Under the pieces are notes generated by a model. It did not search any database and had not been told where the DNA came from. It saw only the letters and a program-made list of their open reading frames with translations. A stretch of 54,636 nt of DNA from Oehlia diaphana (lineage: Eukaryota > Glomeromycota > Glomeromycetes > Glomerales > Glomeraceae): NCBI GenBank assembly GCA_003833135.1, contig QZLH01000097.1, forward strand, positions 44,028 to 98,663, read 5' to 3'. A program made the position numbers and the translations under genes. This document shows, piece after piece, positions 12,613 through 25,159 of the stretch. Positions within the stretch are counted from its first letter, which is position 1. Every line of letters starts with the position of its first letter.

Positions 12613-14123
12613 TTAGTTACTACGTTGCTTATCAAAAATATCAACAATTTCTTCTATAATTTTAACACCATGTTGAGCTTCTTCTTTTTTCAATATTAAA
12701 GGAGGTATTATTCTAACGGTTTGATTAGAAGCTGTAATAAGTAATAAACCTCTTTCCCTAGCTAAACCTATTAAAGGAGTTGGATCAACAGTAAATTGTA
12801 TACCAAGTATTAAACCTTTTCCTCTAATATTGGTAATTAAAGAAGGATATTTTGAAGCTAATCTTTTGAATTCATTAACTAAATAATCTCCTACACTATT
12901 AACATTACTTAATAATTCGGGTGTATTAATACGACGTACGACAGACAAAGCAGCCCTACATGCTAGTGGATTACCACCAAATGTGGTACCATGATCACCA
13001 ACTTTTATGATATTAGCTACTTCTTCGGTGGTAATTATGGCTCCAATTGGAAAACCATTTGCAAGTGGTTTTGCCAAGGTTAATATATCTGGATGACAAG
13101 ATTTTGGAAGATGTTGATGAGCCCATAATTTTCCTGTACGTCCAAGTCCACATTGAATTTCATCAAAGATTAATAATGCATTAACTTCATTACATCTTTT
13201 TCTTAATGCTTTCAAAAAATCAACAGTAGCTTCCCAAACACCACCTTCACCTTGAATAGGTTCAACAATAACAGCACAAGTATTTTCATTAACAACTTCA
13301 GGAATTTTTTCTATATCATTATAAATAGAATGAACAAAACCTGGTACTAAAGGAGAAAAAGGAGCTTGATATTTTGGTGATGGAGTAGCAGATAATGCAC
13401 CCATAGTTCTACCATGAAATGCATTGTTATATGATATAACACCATATTTTTCTTTTCCTTCTTTACTAACTTGTCTTCCCCATTTTCTAGCAAATTTTAA
13501 TGCACCTTCATTGGCTTCAGTACCAGAATTTGAAAAAAATACTCTAGCAGCTTCAAAACCTCCACCTTCTTTTGTAATATTTACTAACAATTCAGCTAAT
13601 TCACCAGCATATTCGTTATGATACAAATTTGATAAATGAATCAATTTTGTTGCTTGATCTGCTATTACAGATGCTAATTCAGCATCAGCATGCCCTAAAG
13701 CATTAACTGCTATACCAGCAGAAAAATCCAAAAATTTTCTATCAGCTAAATCGTATACCCAACATCCTTTACCTTTGGTGAGAACTATTGGAGGTCTATT
13801 ATAAGTGTTAATAGTATATTTATCTTGTTTATTTAATAACTCTATCGTTTTAGGATTTATATTCTCGTCTGCATGAGTCAATGTCTAATATAAAGAGATG
13901 GTTAAAATCAATAATTAAATATTAAATAATTTATTTTTTTTTTATTCAGAATTACCTTTTGTTCGGCCTTTTGCTCTGTCATGACTGAAGTGGTGATACT
14001 CTTCGTAAATGACGGTGTTTGTTTAGTTGCTCGCTGAAAAAAAATGGGACTTACGTTAATAAATCTACCACTTATTTTTGCTGCACCTAAACTGTTTATC
14101 GAAAATGTTGAAGAACGAAACAT
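12613..14123 (-). CDS. ARG8: acetylornithine aminotransferase, mitochondrial
   Basis: This PLP-dependent class III aminotransferase converts N-acetylglutamate semialdehyde to N-acetylornithine in arginine synthesis, in the mitochondrial matrix. Two exons (14123-13956, 13884-12613) encode 479 residues. The first about 56 residues are rich in Ser, Arg and Lys and poor in acid, as expected for a presequence. The PLP lysine is in LTLAKPLANG (about Lys328), the PLP-nitrogen Asp in IFDEIQCGLGRTGK (about Asp297), and the phosphate-binding loop in SNSGTEANE (about 174). HGTTFGGNPLAC is also present. Ornithine aminotransferase is a relative, but EIQCGLGRTGKLWAHQ and the presequence favour ARG8. A 21-nt GT-AG stretch lies inside exon 1 (see findings). 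It is divergent from GatC. Confidence 0.93.
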
Positions 14124-14819
14124 TTATTATTAATTTATTATTAATTTTGATCAATGAAAAAAGAAAAAAAATATTTATTAAAAAAGTAATAATAAACTTG
14201 AAAGGTGAAATGGGGAAGAGTTTTAAAAAATGAAAAATGAAAAAGTTTAAAAGCTTTAAAATAAATAATTTTTTTTTTTTTCAAACCTCCTATTTGACAA
14301 AATACGAAAGTTGTACTAGATAAAAATAAATAATTTATCTTTTGGATACAATAAAAATTATCTTGAAATTTTCTCTCCAGCAAATAAAAAAAAAACAAAA
14401 TTACCTTTGTATTATTTTACAAATCGTAAATCTCAAAAATAATCATTGACTCATCATCATTATATTTATTGATAATCAAAAAGGCGTTTTTAAAAATCAA
14501 GAAAATCAAATCATTATGCTGCGATAATCGAATTAAAATCAGAAACACATCAAAAAGCACCATTCTTTTGATATTAATCTGATACGCATTAATTCTTTAC
14601 CCCTTTTAAATTACAATCTTATCTTATGTTAGTATTCAAAAATAGAGTGATTATTGTAATTATTTGTTTTCTAAATTTTGAAAAGTTATTTTTACTGATA
14701 TTTATATTTCTTGTAGAAGAATATATTGGTCCGGAGAAATTGAGAAAATTAATTGTTCCGTTGTTATTATTATATTTAACAATCCATCTGATTGGCTCGA
14801 AGTATTCTCTCAATCAACG
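14124..14819. promoter_or_regulatory. divergent promoter region ARG8 / GatC
   Basis: A 696-bp AT-rich spacer between two head-to-head genes that both encode mitochondrial proteins. It must contain both promoters. I see poly-T/poly-A stretches but no specific factor site. Short frames inside it (for example 14626-14853) are low-complexity and not supported. Confidence 0.5.
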
Positions 14820-15408
14820 ATGTTTCGAAATTTTATTACAAAAAATAATATGATCTTTTTTAAAAGAAATTATTTAAAAAAATTTATACAGATGAGATAT
14901 AATAATTCTTCAATTAGAATTGATGAACATGATTTGGTAAGTTTTGATAATCATTTTTATTAAATTTGAATTTTTTAAATTATTTATACCTGTAAATTCT
15001 TTAAAGCCAGAAAAACCAACTTGGTCAGTTCGCTCACTTTTACCTCCCATTATTACTTGTTCTGATACAACTTCTAAACCAATTATATCACAAGAAGAAT
15101 ATAAATCATTACTTAAATTATCAAATTTACGTTCAACATCTCCTACAGAAGATTCACAATTAATTCAAGATATTAACTTGCTTTGTTATTTTGTCAAGCT
15201 TATACAAGATGTTGATGTTACTAATGTTAAACCTATGAGAAGTATCTTGGAAGATGGTATTAATTTGAATTTATATGATGAAGAAGAAGAGGAAGAAGAA
15301 AATGAAGAAGATAAAAATGAAAATCAAGGAAGAGAATTATTGAAAAGAGCTAATGTATTATATAAAGAATTTTATGTTGTTAAAACTGGTAATAATAATA
15401 ATTACTGA
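14820..15408 (+). CDS. mitochondrial Glu-tRNA(Gln) amidotransferase subunit C
   Basis: This is the GatC-type subunit of the GatCAB amidotransferase, which makes Gln-tRNA(Gln) from Glu-tRNA(Gln) in mitochondria. Two exons (14820-14936, 15007-15408) encode 172 residues. The first about 30 residues are basic and aromatic (MFRNFITKNN then KRNYLKKF), typical of a presequence. The fungal GatC signature KPTWSVRSLLP follows directly after the intron. A helical region with ISQEEYKSLLKLSNL, an acidic E-run (about residues 130-145) and a C-terminal RANVLYKEFYVVKT follow. The start at 14820 was chosen because it gives a presequence and closes the frame across the intron. Subunits A and B are not in the window. 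Confidence 0.8.
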
Positions 15409-16350
15409 CAATAAAACAGATTATTTACATTATGACATATTTAAAATAATCGTTATAATAAGTGATGTATAAATATATTTAAATGCTTACCTAAAAGTCA
15501 AAAATTTTGTGCAACATTTTCTATGAACGTAAAGGCTATGTTGGCCGTCAGTTTCTCAAATTTCAGCAGAACAAGTTTTGAACAAGCTGATAATCCTATC
15601 GGCAATTTTATGAAATTTATTTCTTTTAACCTTACGCATTATATAATATTCCTGAAATTTTGTAGAATGTATAGTAGTATCTGGGTAGTATTATCCTGGT
15701 AATTTGGGTACTTGCCCAGATTGTTAAAATTAATAAGGTAAATTTTAAATATGGTATATTTCTAATCTTTAATTTCAATATGGTAAAAAAAGGAAAAAAA
15801 GGCTTTTTTTTACCCATCAAAAAAAAAAAAAAACGGGCATGCAACAAAGAATATTTTCTTTTTTCATTGTTTAAAAAAAAAAGCGGAGAAAAATAATTGA
15901 AATTATTTAATTTGGTACGATCGGGGAGGTCCGGATGTTGCCAATAATTACATCGCCATTTATCATTAGATTTATCAGATTTTAATAAGCTACGAAAAAG
16001 TACATTGCATGTGATTAATTGTTTAGGAATATTTTTTAATATTGAGAAACGTGCGCAATCAAAAAACAAACGCATTTAAAACAAAAAAAAAAAAAATTAA
16101 AAATATTATCCTGCAAAAAGGCATGATAAAGCGGCATGAAGGCTGAAAAAGCCTGATAAAAAAAAAAAAAAAAAAATTTTTTTTTGCGCGTATTTTGACA
16201 CATAATAATTTTAAAGTATAAATATCAGATGATGTCCCAGTAGTCACTGATTTGATCATCCTTACCAAACCAAAAAAAAAAAAAATTTTGTCATCTTTTC
16301 AATTTTTCTTCTTTTCAAATTATTATTTTAAATTAGTAGTTATAATTCTT
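15409..16350. other. intergenic, no gene seen
   Basis: AT-rich spacer with several long poly-A runs (about 15820, 16080, 16160, 16270). Open frames on the minus strand here (for example 15632-16075) consist of low-complexity Phe/Lys stretches read from these runs and are not supported. Confidence 0.6.
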
Positions 16351-17036
16351 ATGGAGATAAAGAAATCAGTTGTTCTTGGTATATGTGCCGTCGCAATAGT
16401 CGGCATTGGTTATGCCGTATACTGGGACTACTTACGACAAACCGACCCAGAATTCCGAAAAAAATTGAGTGAGTATATTTGAGAACTTTTTACTACAAAG
16501 TTTTTAAACTTTTAATGTCAAATAATTTATGAATATTTACTTTTTCTGATCATATATTAAAAATTTTTTTGTGTAATAACTGACAATATTAAAAACTTTT
16601 AGAAAAGAATAAGAGAAAAGCAGCAAAAGCAAGAAGGGCTGCTGCAGAAGAAACCAAAGTTAAGACGGCTGATTTTCTTAGAAAAGCTGTCGAACAAGTT
16701 GGCAGTGAAAGTTTCCCTACTGATGTTGCTGCAAAAGAAAAATACTTTATGGAACAAGTGGCTAAAGGTGAAAGTTTGTTCGCTGTAGGTGAGTATATGC
16801 TAGTTTAATATATAATTTATATACATTAATTTTCTCTAACAATTAATTTTATTTTATAAATTTAAGGTGAATCTGGTTATCACGACGCTGCTCTCTGTTT
16901 CTATAAAGCATTGAAAGTTTATCCTAATCCAGTGGAATTAATTATGATATATCAAAAGACAATACCCGAAGCTGTTTTCACTTTGGTTTATGAAATGATG
17001 AGCATTGAGGTAGAAAATCAAGTCTCGGAGGAATAA
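16351..17036 (+). CDS. TOM20: TOM20, mitochondrial outer-membrane import receptor
   Basis: This is the presequence receptor of the TOM complex. Three exons (16351-16468, 16603-16788, 16867-17036) encode 157 residues. The N-terminal membrane anchor is at about residues 5-24 (VVLGICAVAIVGIGYAVYWDYL). A basic linker follows (RKAAKARRAA), then a cytosolic receptor domain with FPTDVAAKEKYFMEQVAKGE and a TPR-like AALCFYKALKVYPNP segment. Length and layout match fungal TOM20. The stop at 17034 lies just before a SET-domain exon. An alternative donor inside the last exon (17010) would skip the stop and fuse the two frames (see findings), so this may be the short isoform of a longer gene. Confidence 0.9.
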
Positions 17037-17139
17037 TTAATATTAAAAAAAAAATTAAATTATTGTATATAATTGTTTATATTTTTTGTTAATAATGAAA
17101 TGAACATAATTCATTATTTGTTATTCACCTACGACGTAG

Positions 17140-18518
17140 GTGAAGAAAAAGCAAGCAGAATATTTTGAAAATTTTCCACCAAAAGAAATGAATGTCAAGG
17201 TACAAGAAGTCAATCAAATTTCAACATCTGATGACCTTGTTCGTCGCGCCCTCATTTCCACAAAGGATTTCGAACCTGGTGATGTCATCTTTGTTGAACA
17301 TCCTATTGCTTCTGCATTAGATCCAAGCCTTGAAGTATGTATTTTTTGAAATATAATATCTTAACACTATATTAATATAAAAAACGCATACAATCTAAGA
17401 AATCGGTGATGAATATTGTATAAAAGATAAACATTATAATTTCCATACTCAATTATATATTGAATTCCAAATATACTCATTTATATATTGAGTTTTTTAT
17501 TGGAAATTTGATATAGATAAACTAATCGATATTGTAATTAATATAAATATTTCTTAATTAGCTGGTCTACTTATATTTTATTTCATGATTTGAAAATTAG
17601 TTGAATCTCATTTAAAATTGTTATGATATAGGGTAATGAATTTTGCAGTTATTGTCTCAAAGAATTGAATGGTGCAAAATTCGTCGATGAAAGTGATCTA
17701 TTTGGTGCTATTTATTGTTCCGAATCATGCAAAGATAAAGCAATGACAGAATATGAGACTCTTCTTTTCACAACTAGAGATGATTCTTCCTCTAGTAAAG
17801 AAGCTAGATTAAAGGATTCGGTTAAATCAGGAAAAGTCAAATATCCTTTAATGATCGCTAGATTTTTGGCCAAAATGGTACATGAAGAAACACAGAAAGT
17901 TGCTACTGGAATTGAAGAAGAGTATAGTACTTGGGATCATATTGAACGATTAAGATTTTTATCAGTTAACCCTTCTGATAAAGAGTCCAAAGAAATTAAA
18001 TTGATGAGAGATTTATTTGAAACAAAAGTGCCTGGTATGGAAGAATTTATCTCTGAAGAAAGATATTTAATGCTTAAAGGTAAACTTTTGTATAACGCCT
18101 ATGGTATACATACTGATCATAATATAAAAGAGGTATTTATAATAAATATCATTTATATCTTAATGTTATTATATTACGTTCATTACTTATAATCACTTAT
18201 TTTAAATTATAGAATTTGGAAGAAACTGTACGTAGCAGTCAACCAAATGTTATTGGTGCTGGTTTCTACAGAGTTGCTTCATACCTTGCTCATAGTTGTA
18301 GTCCAAATACAGAAGTAAGGTTTCCTGATAATAATAATGTATTGTCTATTGTCGCTATTAAACCTATCAAAGCTGGAGAAGAATTGAGAATCAGCTATAT
18401 CAGAGTTGGAGACAGAAATTGTAGTAACAGAAGAAATGAATTGGAAACAAAATGGCGGTTTAATTGCACATGTACTAAGTGTTTAGAAGAAACGGGAGAA
18501 GTCGACACAACTGCTTAA
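17140..18518 (+). CDS. SET-domain methyltransferase-like protein (SMYD-like)
   Basis: This is a probable protein-lysine methyltransferase of the split-SET/SMYD type. Exons are 17140-17334, 17632-18132 and 18213-18518. The frame is open from 17140 (GTG preceded by an AG acceptor), with its first ATG at 17188, giving 317 residues if it starts there. Visible in order: start of SET (LISTKDFEPGDVIFVEHP), a Cys-rich finger (FCSYCLKEL...IYCSESCKDKA), the SET core YLAHSCSPNT (the usual NHSC box reads AHSC), GEELRISYI, and a post-SET FNCTCTKCLEE motif. Reading upstream of the ATG stays open and protein-like (KKKQAEYFENFPPKE), which suggests the exon begins at a splice acceptor and the gene may be the 3' part of the TOM20 transcript. 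Substrate unknown. Confidence 0.82.
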
Positions 18519-19127
18519 TATTTCGACTTTATCTTAATATTTTAAACTTCGTTAAATGTATTCGATATTTTGAACTGAGATTAATAATATTATAATAATT
18601 TCTTAAAATTTGAGAGAAAAAAAAAGATAATTAGCGGAATGAATGAAAAATAATCGAACCAAAATTATGTCAATTATAATTATTTGACAAAATAAACTAA
18701 AGGAAATTTCCGAACATGTTATTCATTTCTATATTTAAATAAAGAATTATGAATTAAAGAATTTTCCAGTACTTCTATTCTTTTTTTACGCTTTGTTTAT
18801 TTTCTAAAGAAATTGCAGACTGATTTATATAATAATTAATCTAAACAGTAATAATAGTGTAGAGTGGTGACGATAGGATGATTTACGAGTTAAGGTACAG
18901 CATTTGCTAAAATCGAAAAAAATTCCAGTCAATAATAATAATAATAAAGACCGCTTGAACAATATATTAGCTAGCGTAAATACTCAAAGTCTGAATAGCT
19001 AAATATAAAAATACATTAGTCTAAATAGATAGAAATGAAAATATTATAATAAATCAATAATTTACCTGTATTATCAATCTATATCTTTTATTAATCACGT
19101 TAAAAAAAAGCGTAACAAACGCGTTTC
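18519..19127. other. convergent intergenic spacer
   Basis: Lies between the SET gene stop (+) and the AMMECR1 stop (-), so both 3' ends face it. AT-rich, with a short AAT run near 18935. No gene or structured repeat seen. Confidence 0.6.
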
Positions 19128-20235
<1,108 letters not shown>

Positions 20236-20637
20236 TTTATTAGCACTTTATTAAAGATGGTTGAAGTAAACTAGGGGAAGTGAAGCTTTTTGAACAAAGC
20301 CTCGAGAATTCTTGAAAATATAAAAAAAGCTCGAACGCTGTTGAACGTGTTCTTAAGCGTGACGCCAAGTATTTCACGGGGAAATTGTGCTTGACAACAG
20401 CGAACGAGCGTAATATGCTTGAAGAACGTTAAAATGGAAGGCAATGATACTCTTACGGATTTAAAATGGAGTAGATGCCGAGGAGACCCCGGAAATTTAT
20501 ATCAAATACGGTTCCATTCCGGCAAATTTTATCATACTATAAAAGGTGAAAAATCCCGTGACAATGCTTGATTTCACGTATGTCGTACATTAAAATATTG
20601 TACAAAAAAACTCTAAAATTTCCTCACTCTGTCAATA
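20236..20637. promoter_or_regulatory. divergent promoter AMMECR1 / PBN1
   Basis: A 402-bp spacer between two head-to-head start codons, noticeably less AT-rich than other spacers in the window. It must serve both genes. No individual factor site can be named from sequence alone. Confidence 0.5.
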
Positions 20638-22556
20638 ATGATCGCATTTCAATTTTTTCTTTTAGCTTTATTATTGTTCTTATTGAATAAGGCAGAATCA
20701 ATTTCCAGACATAGACATACATTTTTTTTTGAAGAGGATGCTCTTGACGCGTTTACGGAGAATACGATACAAATTCTCGGAAAACATGCTGTTCGAGTTA
20801 ATAATTTTACTGGAATACGGGAGTGGAGGGTCAGAACGACACCTGAAGAAATTATAAAGGTAGTAAAGGCTATTGTTCGTTTGGCTTTAAAGTTCAAATG
20901 ACAGAATAGCCAGTTACTGGAATATTATCTTTTCAATAGTCAGTAACACAATCAACCGCTTGGAATGAAAATTGGACATTACGTGTTCAAATAGCGTCTG
21001 AAACCCAAACTCTCTTTCATCCTTTAAATATTGTTCCTGTACCTGGAATCCATATTGGTATCTCTTTAGGTAACCAAACGTTTAGCGAAAGGTAGTTATA
21101 AATACGAATAATCAGATATTTTATTTCATATACCTAATCTCACGATATTTTTAGACTAGGCTACAAGAATATGGATTTTTTGACCATATGCAAATATCTT
21201 GATGCATTACTTGGTGTAGTAATGTGTGATAAGGAAAAATCATCGAAACGTACGGTATGTTTAGACGTAAAGATAAAATCTCAATAAAATAGGATCGTGT
21301 TGAATTGAAAAAAAACTATAATCCTATCTAAAAGTATCATATAGATCTTTTGAATTCGATTTCCCTTCCTGATGGAAATATCTATTATTATTCATCAATT
21401 TCATCTTATGATGTACCGAGTTCATCATCAATATTGGGAAGAAGGTCATCTAAAGAATATCGTCGTCCAGCTATTATAGATCTTCATTTTAATTTTGATA
21501 AAAAGACGAACAAAACTAAAGCAGAATTAAGAATGGTTTGGAAGTATCAAAATCAAAATATAGAAATTAATAAAGATAATCAGGATGATAGAGTCGAACT
21601 GGGAGTTTTCGGTCCGCACTTAGACTCTGAGTCTATTCTTGGCGAGAATATTGTAATTGGCGAAGATGACCAACCTAGTGTGTATTGCAAATTTTTTTTA
21701 TTCATTCGTTTATTTCATTAACTGTTTATCTGACTAATATTACGGATTGACCGCTATTAACGGATAGAACCAAGAATGGTTACTGAATATCCTAGAACTC
21801 TTTCTTCTGATTCATTTTTTAATTCAAGCATATATCCCTCCCAAAGTTTTCATCCTTATTTTAGTACATCAATTAAATATTCGGTAATAGAAGACAAGTG
21901 TAAAGACTATATCCTTTATGTATTACCTAATTCTTTTTTTGTAGATGTATACCAACTTAAAGATAAATTCTCAGATGAACAGATCAAGGTTTGGGGAGAA
22001 ACAGATTTGGAAATTCCTTTTGGAGTGGCGTCATTAAAATGGGGTAGTCTGATTTTAGTTGCAAGGCAAAGTTCAGAGGACTTGTGTGAATTTAGTTTAC
22101 CACTTCATATGAGATATCAACCAGCCATTTCTGGAAATACGCAAAGTCATGTATTTGCAAGAGCGCCTTGGCCATTTGTTATACGAGTTTGTGAAAATAT
22201 AAAAAATGAACCGCGAGGTATTATTTTATTATTATTATTATTATTAAAGAAAAATGATTGAATTTTTTTTTTCTTTTTGAGCAGAACCATTATTTGCACC
22301 TACCCCTCTTCCCTTATCTCTCTTATTTCCATCAACAACAGAAATAAAGTACCTTCTTCCAAAACAAGAATTCTTACGTAGCACTTCTTGGCCAAGAGAA
22401 GTAGTTAAGGTTCCTATTGGTCAATTAAGTCATTTAAAATTTGTTGAATGGTGGACAATTATAGTGTCATTAGCGGGTTGCGCCTGGGTAATATGGATTG
22501 CTTTGAAGAAAGTATCTCAATGGCGATATAAAGGTGATAATGATAAAATTGACTGA
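20638..22556 (+). CDS. PBN1: PBN1/PIG-X, GPI mannosyltransferase I subunit
   Basis: This is the ER membrane protein that stabilises PIG-M/GPI14 in the first mannosylation of GPI-anchor synthesis. Six exons (20638-20859, 20940-21091, 21155-21254, 21335-21677, 21768-22217, 22285-22556) encode 512 residues. A signal peptide covers about residues 1-21. A luminal domain follows, carrying the family motif LPLHMRYQPAISG. A single C-terminal membrane span (WWTIIVSLAGCAWVIWIAL) ends in a short basic tail, giving type I topology. The length is somewhat above yeast Pbn1. Exon 4 uses an AAAG acceptor at 21334; the nearer TATAG at 21344 would put a stop in frame. Assignment rests on the RYQ motif, topology and overall layout. 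Confidence 0.82.
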
Positions 22557-24290
22557 ATCAGAAAATTACATAGATGTTTAATATTCATTTAAGTTCATGT
22601 AATTGAAATTATTTATGATAATAAATATTCTAATTTTAGTTATCAAATTCTTTTTATAAGAAGTATTTATTTTCGTAGGCTCCATATACATATATATACA
22701 CATTCGCAGACTTTCCGTAATTCTTCCATATTAACATAACGGCAATTACTGTATGTGAAATTTACCACATCCGCCACCACAAATTAATTATACATATATT
22801 ATTAGTGGTCTTTTAACTCTCCTAGTGATGATAAAAAATTATATTTGTTACTTCCATTAGCTCCAACATTTCCGATATTCTCACGTAAATTTGAAATAGA
22901 ATTTGATCACAATAATTAATTAGATGATGATATTATGAAGTGTCTCTAAATTCGATGAACGTCTTAATAGTTTGTGATCATTATATTATAATTTGAATAT
23001 GTTGCAGGATTTCTTTCCTTTGAAAAGTTGGAAAACCGAATTTTAGGGCAATAGCTAAGATGGAATGAGTGAGGATGAATGAAATGAATGAACGAAGAAT
23101 GAGTGATGGAATGATAACGGAATGCTAAGAGTGAAGCGAAATAACATTACGGTTAAGTTAAAAAGGAAAAACCAATTTAAATTCGAACGACCTTGAACAC
23201 ATTTCTTCTATTATACCACTCCACCTAACCTATTTGAATTAATACTACTGTCGAAATCAGAAATATTTGATAATCCAACTTTACATTCTTCCCTTTGTCA
23301 TAATACCTCCTGTTAATAAAGAGGTTGATGATGAAGCTGCAGAAAGTTCCTAATGTTGAATTTGATGAATGTTCCATATTTTTATCTATAACAAAAGTGA
23401 ATTAATCCCATAGCATTTGATGTGATTGTGTAATATCTTCGATAAACAAATAAATTATACAGTCAGAACTTGATATAACGATTCATGATAACGATTTTAT
23501 TGTATTACAATAATCATGGAATTTAACACAATCCTAAATTACCCCTGAGAATCACCCTTTTTGGAATGAAAACTGTGGCTTAGTATTATTTTCAAATTAA
23601 GAGCATCACGTTGAATATTGGAAGAAAGTGAATATTGGCAGTATTTTCTTTTTATAAAAAAAAACTATGAAACCTATAAATAATAATAATCATTATTTAT
23701 AATTTAGAAAAAAAATTGTTTGACGCGACAATCGCGACATGATTTTATTTATTGAATTTTTACGTACAAGCCACAGTTTTCATTCCAAAAAGGGTGATTC
23801 TCAGGAGTAAAAAATTTGATTTAGGATTATGTAAAATTTCTAAGAATTAGGAAATTTTTTTAGGAAAAATACATGATAATAATATTACATATAACGAATT
23901 CTAGTTGTAACCAGTCATTTTTCTCATCATCGTTAGATGATCGCTAATCAAATTTCCACGTCGCACAGTACATGCGCAATGATCACGTGAACTTCAGAAA
24001 TAAACTACTCTGTGAAAAATTTTATGAAGCCGGCTATGCCTATGCTACATCATTTTTAACTTTAAACTGCACCATTTTTTTTTTAATTTGCTTTTTTTTT
24101 ACATTAAACTGAGAATTTTAAATGAATTCAATTTATACTTATTACTTATTTAATAAATTTTTTAAAAAGTAAAAAAAAAAACAATTAAAACTTTTAAAGA
24201 AATTAAAATGTAGCTTTAAAATCCAAAATTATATTGCATTTAATATATTTTAAGCAAACTATATACATTTTTATAAATTGAATAATTTTT
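22557..24290. other. intergenic, repeat-bearing
   Basis: No gene seen. A purine-rich stretch with GAATGAGTGA-like repeats lies at 23040-23150. The palindromic element at 23463-23915 is listed separately. From 24050 to 24290 the sequence is A/T runs. Confidence 0.6.
23463..23915. mobile_element. palindromic MITE, decayed
   Basis: Two arms are nearly perfect inverted copies: 23544-23580 (CCTGAGAATCACCCTTTTTG start) matches the reverse complement of 23769-23805 over 37 bp without mismatch, and weaker similarity continues outward through AATCCTAAATTA. The left end CAGTCAGAACTTGATATAACG resembles the start of the 733-1157 MITE. The right end (near 23890-23915) is too decayed to place a target duplication. 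Confidence 0.7.
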
Positions 24291-24356
24291 TTACACAGGT
24301 CAAAATGTGAAAAATCAGGCATCAATCAGTCACCAATCGGGTACCAATCAGGTAGC

Positions 24357-24770
24357 TGATTGGTGACTGATTGGTAACTGATTGGTAACTGATTGGTAAC
24401 TGATTGGTAACTGATTGGCATTTTCGCCAAGTTTGCTAACTTTTGATCCAGTGATCAGAAAAGAATGAAATATCGTTTATTGGAATCATCTCAATAAGAC
24501 AAATCTAATAGTAGTAAAAATGTATTTCTAGGATTAATAGTTTATAAGAAATTAAATAAAATATAAATAGTATATTTTTATTTTTATATTTTACTTAATA
24601 TCTCATCAAGTATTAATCTTAAAAATACAATTTTATTCGTTTTGTTAAGATGATTCCAATAAACTATATTTCATTTTTTTTCTGATCACTGGATCAAAAG
24701 TTAGCAAACTGCCTGATTGGTAATGATATTTGGCAAAAATACCAATCAGTTACCAATCGGTCACCAATCA
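24357..24770. repeat. 0.4-kb palindrome nested in the 2.1-kb element
   Basis: The arms 24357-24571 and 24582-24770 are inverted copies. For example GTTTGCTAACTTTTGATCCA (left, from about 24431) matches the reverse complement of TGGATCAAAAGTTAGCAAAC (right, ending about 24710). Similarity runs to within a few bases of the centre. The left arm has extra 11-bp CTGATTGGTAA units (five in tandem, 24357-24420), so the arms differ in length. It is a fold-back structure, either a nested MITE or an internal inversion. Confidence 0.8.
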
Positions 24771-25159
24771 CACAGATCAAATGAAAAAAAATCAGATTTA
24801 TCTATTTTAAAATAGGATTTCTAATTTTTGGCTATTTTAGTATAGAATTGCCGATTTTTGGATATTCAGTACAAATTGCCAATTTTTGGCTATTTTTAAT
24901 AACATTTCTGATTTTTAAATAGGATTTCTGATTTATGCAACATGTTGATTATTACGTGTTACAGTTTTTTATTTATTTATTAGAATTTTTTGGTTTTTTT
25001 TTTTATTTTAACTATTTTTTTATCTTTCATTTACAAAAACATTAAAATACTTTCTAACTGAAATACTTTATAAAATAAAATTTTACTTTGCCTTAAATAT
25101 AAACACATTTAAATTAAATAACTTATAATATAAAATAATGTAAACAAATAAATATTATA

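Noticed and set aside
14626..14853. 75-codon frame overlapping the GatC start
   Set aside because: Only AT-rich hydrophobic sequence; the GatC start at 14820 in another frame gives a proper presequence and splice.
15632..16268. Two overlapping minus-strand frames rich in Phe and Lys
   Set aside because: They are read from poly-A/poly-T runs just upstream of TOM20; low complexity.
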